NCBI GenBank assembly: GCA_938040915.1
Contig: CALHZE010000110.1
Span: 1 to 8,222, forward strand
Direction: 5' to 3'
Length of the DNA stretch: 8,222 bases
Source of the DNA: an uncultured Bacteroidia bacterium
GTDB taxonomy: Bacteria > Bacteroidota > Bacteroidia > Bacteroidales > CAJPTX01
Under the pieces are notes generated by a model. That model ran no database searches. It was not told the origin of the DNA and saw only the letters and a list, made by a program, of their open reading frames with translations. Shown one piece after another: positions 5,327-8,222 of this stretch (positions are counted from its first letter, which is position 1; every line of letters begins with the position of its first letter). The position numbers and the translations under genes are program-made.

Positions 5327-7351
5327 CCGCGCGCCTTTCTCTTGCTCCTCATCTGTTGCCTCGTCGGGGGAGCACCCCTTCGTGCCCAAGTGCGTGACTC
5401 GGTCGAAAGCCTCGCTTCGCCCCTCTCTATGACGAGCCGAGAAGGCGCGAGGCAAGACTCGGTGCAGCGACTGCCCCTTACCCTATTCTCTCAAATGCCC
5501 GCGGGCGCGAGGCGAGATTATATACACCGGTGGCGTCTCCACACAGAGGCGTGGCGCTATACGCCTGAGCCAATCGACAGCTCTTTCCACACGTCACACC
5601 TTTTTGACGATCGCTTAAAGACCGACCACCCAAGGGCGCACCTCGGCATCCGCTATGCGCCGCTTCTTTACGATGAGTTTTTTGCGCGCCCGTCGTTAGA
5701 GGCGTCGCTCCCTCCCTCGCTTCACGCCATCTGGCTACACCTTCAGCCCCGCCACGCGACCTTCCAAGCTCAAGGTCCTTTCTCTCATTTCAACGCTTCT
5801 AACCACTTTAGCTCGTCTGAGGGCGAGCTCTATGCACGCTGGTTTTATACGCAGAACCTTGCCCCTGGGCTCAACTTTGCCTTTAATGTGCAACACGCCG
5901 AAGATAAGAGCCCTATGGTCAACCTCTCTTCGCGTTACAACTTGGGCGAACTCTATGCCTCGTGGGTGGCAGGACGGTGGTATCTCTCTGGGTCTGCCAT
6001 TGTGCGACGCATGGAGCACGCCCTTAACGGTGGGATTGAGACTCCTTATTGGCAGCGAGATACCGTCATGCCACAAGGGCAAATGCCGGTCACGCATGTA
6101 CAAAACAATACGCTGGCGGCAGCCGATCTCTTCACCCTAGAGGAGGGCTTTAATCTTATCCAGCAAACCTTTGAACGACACGACACTGTCGACCACATCC
6201 GTTATCAGTATAACGAGCCTGTGTTGACGGCTTTTCTTATGCAGCAATATCGGCGTCTTTCGCGTGCATACGTAGAGCCCAATCCCCCCGCCAGCCGACA
6301 CTATCTCATTGCCGACAACTATACTCACGACTCTGTGGCGGTCACGGGGCTTGATCTCCGCTTCGCGTTGGCTTATCGCCACCAGCCGCACAGTCGCTTG
6401 TTTTTTCCCTCTTTGCGCGCTTGGGTGGGGCTAGAACGCAACCAGTATCTGCAGCCGCAAGCCCTCCTTTATCTGCGAGGGTATGCCACCGCTGCTGAGG
6501 CGTCGGGCTATTTGGGCGCAAGCACCGACTATGATTTGCGCTACCTCTACCTTCAAGCCGCTGCGAGACTCTATGCCGTCGGAGAGCGCGCGGGCGACTT
6601 CGCGCTCCACGCTTCCCTGCGCCTTTTACCCTTGCCTAAACAAGACGACTTAAACTTGCGGCTTCTCTTTGCCACCGAGCGCCGCCGCCTCGCTTATCTT
6701 GCCCAACACCACTATTCCAATACCGCAGCGTGGGATCTTGACCTCCCTCCTACCACTTACCTACACACCGCGGCAGAACTCTCGCTCCCGTGGGGAAACG
6801 TGAGTCTGGGGGCAGCCAATCGACTCTATCGCCACTACTTCTATTTTGACGAGAAGACCCTCCCTGCACAGACAGACCTGCTCAATGTCTTGTCGCTTTA
6901 CTACCAGCAACACTTGCTGTGGAAAGGGCTTGACCTTTCCGGACGCCTTGTCTTTCAAACCACTTCTGACGCCCACATATTGGCTTTGCCGCTCCTAACA
7001 GCCCATGCCTCGTTGGGGTACGAACTCGAGCCTGTCAGCGGAGTATTGCGTATGCGTCTAGCGCTCGACGCGACTTACCGTACCGCCTATTATGCCGATG
7101 CTTACAACGTCCCGTTGGGTGTGTTTTATCGCCAAGAGGCGTATCAGTTAGGGGATTATCCGCTCCTAGACCTTGTCTTGAACGTGAAGTGGAAGACGGC
7201 TAACATCTTCGTGATGGTGGGGCATTTGAACGAGGAGTGGTTTGGGCGTAATGCCTTTTCTGGAGTCCTCTACCCCGAACGCGAGCGTAACTTCCGCTTC
7301 GGCTTTCAGTGGTATTTCTATACGCCGCGCGACGAAGAAAAGGCGTTTTAA
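5324..7351 (+). CDS. Outer-membrane putative porin (PF14121-like beta-barrel)
   Basis: A 675-residue exported protein. A signal peptide runs to about residue 21 (hydrophobic FLLLLICCLVGG, cleavage after LRA before Gln). After about 100 residues come many alternating-polarity, Tyr/Trp-rich stretches typical of outer-membrane strands, for example HAIWLHLQPRHATFQAQ, GELYARWFYTQNLAPGLNFAFNVQHAE and GELYASWVAGRWYLSGSAIV. It ends with an aromatic strand, NFRFGFQWYFY, close to the C-terminus, as expected for a barrel. The order of features and the NGGIE motif after the early strands recall the Bacteroidota 'putative porin' family, usually 600-700 residues long. The cargo is unknown. The frame is open back to 5210, but that part overlaps wbpB; 5324 gives the signal peptide and has the strong ribosome-binding site. 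Co-transcription with nucleotide-sugar genes suggests an envelope role, perhaps a channel for glycan or nutrients; this is inference. Confidence 0.75.
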   Translation: MPRAFLLLLICCLVGGAPLRAQVRDSVESLASPLSMTSREGARQDSVQRLPLTLFSQMPAGARRDYIHRWRLHTEAWRYTPEPIDSSFHTSHLFDDRLKTDHPRAHLGIRYAPLLYDEFFARPSLEASLPPSLHAIWLHLQPRHATFQAQGPFSHFNASNHFSSSEGELYARWFYTQNLAPGLNFAFNVQHAEDKSPMVNLSSRYNLGELYASWVAGRWYLSGSAIVRRMEHALNGGIETPYWQRDTVMPQGQMPVTHVQNNTLAAADLFTLEEGFNLIQQTFERHDTVDHIRYQYNEPVLTAFLMQQYRRLSRAYVEPNPPASRHYLIADNYTHDSVAVTGLDLRFALAYRHQPHSRLFFPSLRAWVGLERNQYLQPQALLYLRGYATAAEASGYLGASTDYDLRYLYLQAAARLYAVGERAGDFALHASLRLLPLPKQDDLNLRLLFATERRRLAYLAQHHYSNTAAWDLDLPPTTYLHTAAELSLPWGNVSLGAANRLYRHYFYFDEKTLPAQTDLLNVLSLYYQQHLLWKGLDLSGRLVFQTTSDAHILALPLLTAHASLGYELEPVSGVLRMRLALDATYRTAYYADAYNVPLGVFYRQEAYQLGDYPLLDLVLNVKWKTANIFVMVGHLNEEWFGRNAFSGVLYPERERNFRFGFQWYFYTPRDEEKAF

Positions 7352-7498
7352 GGGAAGAGTGTCCAAAACGCCGATTGGCCCCCGAATCGCTTTGATTCGC
7401 TCGCCGAAGCACCCGCCGTCTGTGTTTTCCCTTTACGTTTTCCTTAATCTCCCTGTCTTCGCCCCGTGCTGCGTGTTTGCACAAGGGTAGGTGCTAGG

Positions 7499-7530
7499 TA
7501 GACGTCGGATAGACGTCGGATAGACGTCGG
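7499..7530. repeat. Tandem repeat, 11-base unit TAGACGTCGGA, about 2.9 copies
   Basis: Two exact copies (7499-7509, 7510-7520) and a third lacking only the last A (7521-7530). Each unit contains the palindrome GACGTC, so three palindromes sit 11 bases apart, close to one helical turn, on the same face of the DNA. A further partial copy, TAGACGAC, lies near 7570-7577. It could be a cluster of binding sites for a dimeric regulator or a slippage-prone repeat. Confidence 0.9.
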
Positions 7531-7671
7531 GGCGAACGTACAAACTAGGTAGAATAACCTACCCACTTTTAGACGACTTACCTTATTTCTATTCTTCGTT
7601 CTTTTGTTTTCCCTCTTAAAAAGAGGATTTGGAATTCCTAAAGGTCGCATAACCGAATGGCGGGGGCTGTA

Positions 7672-7686
7672 GGTCGCGTTGCGACC
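7672..7686. repeat. Perfect small hairpin GGTCGC-gtt-GCGACC
   Basis: A 6-base GC-rich stem with a 3-base loop in the intergenic region. No T-tract follows on either strand, so it is not a terminator. It may belong to a structured RNA or a dispersed intergenic repeat. AGGTCGC also occurs 29 bases upstream. Confidence 0.4.
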
Positions 7687-7791
7687 ACTCGTCCTCCACG
7701 TAAGACCCACCCAAGGGTGCTGTAACTTTTCCACCCCTCCGTCGTCTTACTGTCAAATTTCGCAAGAGACTGCGCTAATACATGCCAAGCA

Positions 7792-8222
7792 ATGAATAAA
7801 TACCTGTTACTGCCCCTCCTTCTCCCCCTCGTCCTCTACTCCGCTTGTACCACATCCGCGACTAAGTGGGAAAAACTCCCTGCGCAAGAGGAACGAGTCT
7901 ACCCCCTCAGCGGGTTTAACCGCGTCGTGCTCTCAGTTCCCGCCGAACTGAAAATCCGCCAAGCAGGCGACTTTTCCCTCAAGGGAGTCTCAAAGTATAA
8001 GGGCGCGCTAGACCACATTAGCCTCACGGTCAAAGAGGAGACCCTCTATATCGCGTGGAAAGAAGACGATTCCCTGCTACAATCTCGTAACTACCCCAAA
8101 GTAGAGTATTTTCTCACCCTCCCCGAGCTTGTGCAAGCCGACCTGCGGGGCTCGGGCGATATAGACCTCCTCGGCTCGTTTACCGGCGAGGCGATGAACT
8201 TTAACCTCCAAGGCTCGGGCGA
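7792..8222 (+). CDS. GIN-domain (DUF2807) putative lipoprotein, partial at right edge
   Basis: The first 143 codons of a protein that runs past the right edge. It begins MNKY, followed by a Leu/Pro-rich hydrophobic stretch and Cys19 in LYSAC, a weak lipobox (Tyr at -3), then TTSATKWE; it is probably a lipoprotein or at least exported. From about residue 41 it matches the 'auto-transporter adhesin head GIN domain' pattern (PF10988/DUF2807): GFNRVVLSVPAELKIRQAG (41-59), SLTVKEETLYIAW, VEYFLTLPELVQADLRGSGDIDL and NFNLQGSG. The repeated GSGD/GSG turns mark successive rungs of a right-handed beta-helix-like repeat. The family is common in Bacteroidota envelopes; its function is not established. 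No Shine-Dalgarno is visible. It is separated by 440 bases from the porin, so it is probably a separate transcript. Confidence 0.85.
   Translation, partial: MNKYLLLPLLLPLVLYSACTTSATKWEKLPAQEERVYPLSGFNRVVLSVPAELKIRQAGDFSLKGVSKYKGALDHISLTVKEETLYIAWKEDDSLLQSRNYPKVEYFLTLPELVQADLRGSGDIDLLGSFTGEAMNFNLQGSG

Larger units (their letters stand above)
7352..7791. other. 440-base intergenic region with repeats and small hairpins, no supported gene
   Basis: I find no convincing gene here. In order it holds a 6-base inverted repeat CGAATC/GATTCG (7383-7399); the 11-base tandem repeat (7499-7530) flanked by direct copies of CTAGGTAGA (7494-7502 and 7545-7553); a GGTAG/CTACC inverted repeat (7548-7563) followed by CACTTTTAG, the only weak terminator-like structure for the porin operon; a T-rich stretch (about 7583-7610); CCTCTT/AAGAGG (7612-7626); and GGTCGC/GCGACC (7672-7686). 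AGGTCGC occurs twice (7642-7648 and 7671-7677). A minus-strand frame from 7774 to 7616 is open for 52 codons and reads like protein, but has no ATG. The promoter of the next gene should lie near 7740-7780, yet no TAnnTTTG is visible; TAATACAT (7776-7783) is the nearest. Confidence 0.6.

Noticed and set aside
4867..5397. Plus-strand frame of 176 codons overlapping wbpB and the porin start
   Set aside because: It is a Ser/Thr/Arg-rich out-of-frame shadow of two convincing genes.
7383..7399. Terminator for the porin operon at CGAATC/GATTCG
   Set aside because: The stem is only 6 bases, and no T-tract follows.
7499..7530. CRISPR array
   Set aside because: The units are 11 bases long and directly abutting, with no spacers and no cas genes nearby.
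7444..7734. Minus-strand ATG frame of 96 codons in the intergenic region
   Set aside because: It is highly basic, resembles no family I know and runs through the tandem repeat; the overlapping startless frame reads more like protein.

Overview
The window looks like chromosomal DNA from a Bacteroidota bacterium, most likely Porphyromonas or a close relative. Four things point there. Two genes are preceded by the -7 element TACCTTTG, which fits the Bacteroidota consensus TAnnTTTG. Several products belong to families largely confined to the phylum (DUF5606, PF14121-type putative porin) or common in it (GIN/DUF2807 lipoprotein). Shine-Dalgarno sequences are mostly weak. The surface-sugar genes resemble the Wbp pathway known from Porphyromonas A-LPS. 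The species cannot be resolved from the sequence alone.

Layout. Positions 1-683 (minus strand) hold the N-terminal 227 codons of a CHC2 zinc-finger/toprim DNA primase that runs off the left edge and looks divergent from a housekeeping DnaG. A 122-base divergent region separates it from a rightward pair: a DUF5606 protein (806-1222) and a 13-helix NhaD/CitMHS_2-type sodium:proton antiporter (1267-2568). A strong hairpin (2595-2634) closes that unit. A second promoter (about 2667-2674) then starts a tight rightward cluster: exported DUF2271 protein (2705-3229), non-hydrolysing UDP-GlcNAc 2-epimerase of the WecB/WbpI type (3246-4322), WbpB/WlbA nucleotide-sugar 3-dehydrogenase (4353-5324) and a large outer-membrane putative porin (5324-7351). 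Gaps in the cluster are 16 bases, 30 bases and a one-base TAATG overlap, so it is probably an operon. A 440-base gap follows (7352-7791), with a 3-copy 11-base tandem repeat, several small inverted repeats and a protein-like but startless minus-strand frame. The right edge holds the start of a GIN-domain (DUF2807) lipoprotein (7792 onward).

How the genes may work together. WbpB and the WbpI-like epimerase are two steps of the route to UDP-2,3-diacetamido-2,3-dideoxy-uronic acids. In Porphyromonas gingivalis the Wbp pathway feeds A-LPS, which anchors type IX secretion cargo at the cell surface. The companions are an exported protein and an outer-membrane barrel, so the operon as a whole points to the cell envelope. 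The 6-dehydrogenase, aminotransferase and acetyltransferase of the pathway are not in the window.

I did not find a clearly undescribed system. The points most worth a second look are the divergent primase, the sugar/porin/DUF2271 operon, a changed HRxEN motif in the epimerase, and the repeat-bearing 440-base intergenic region.
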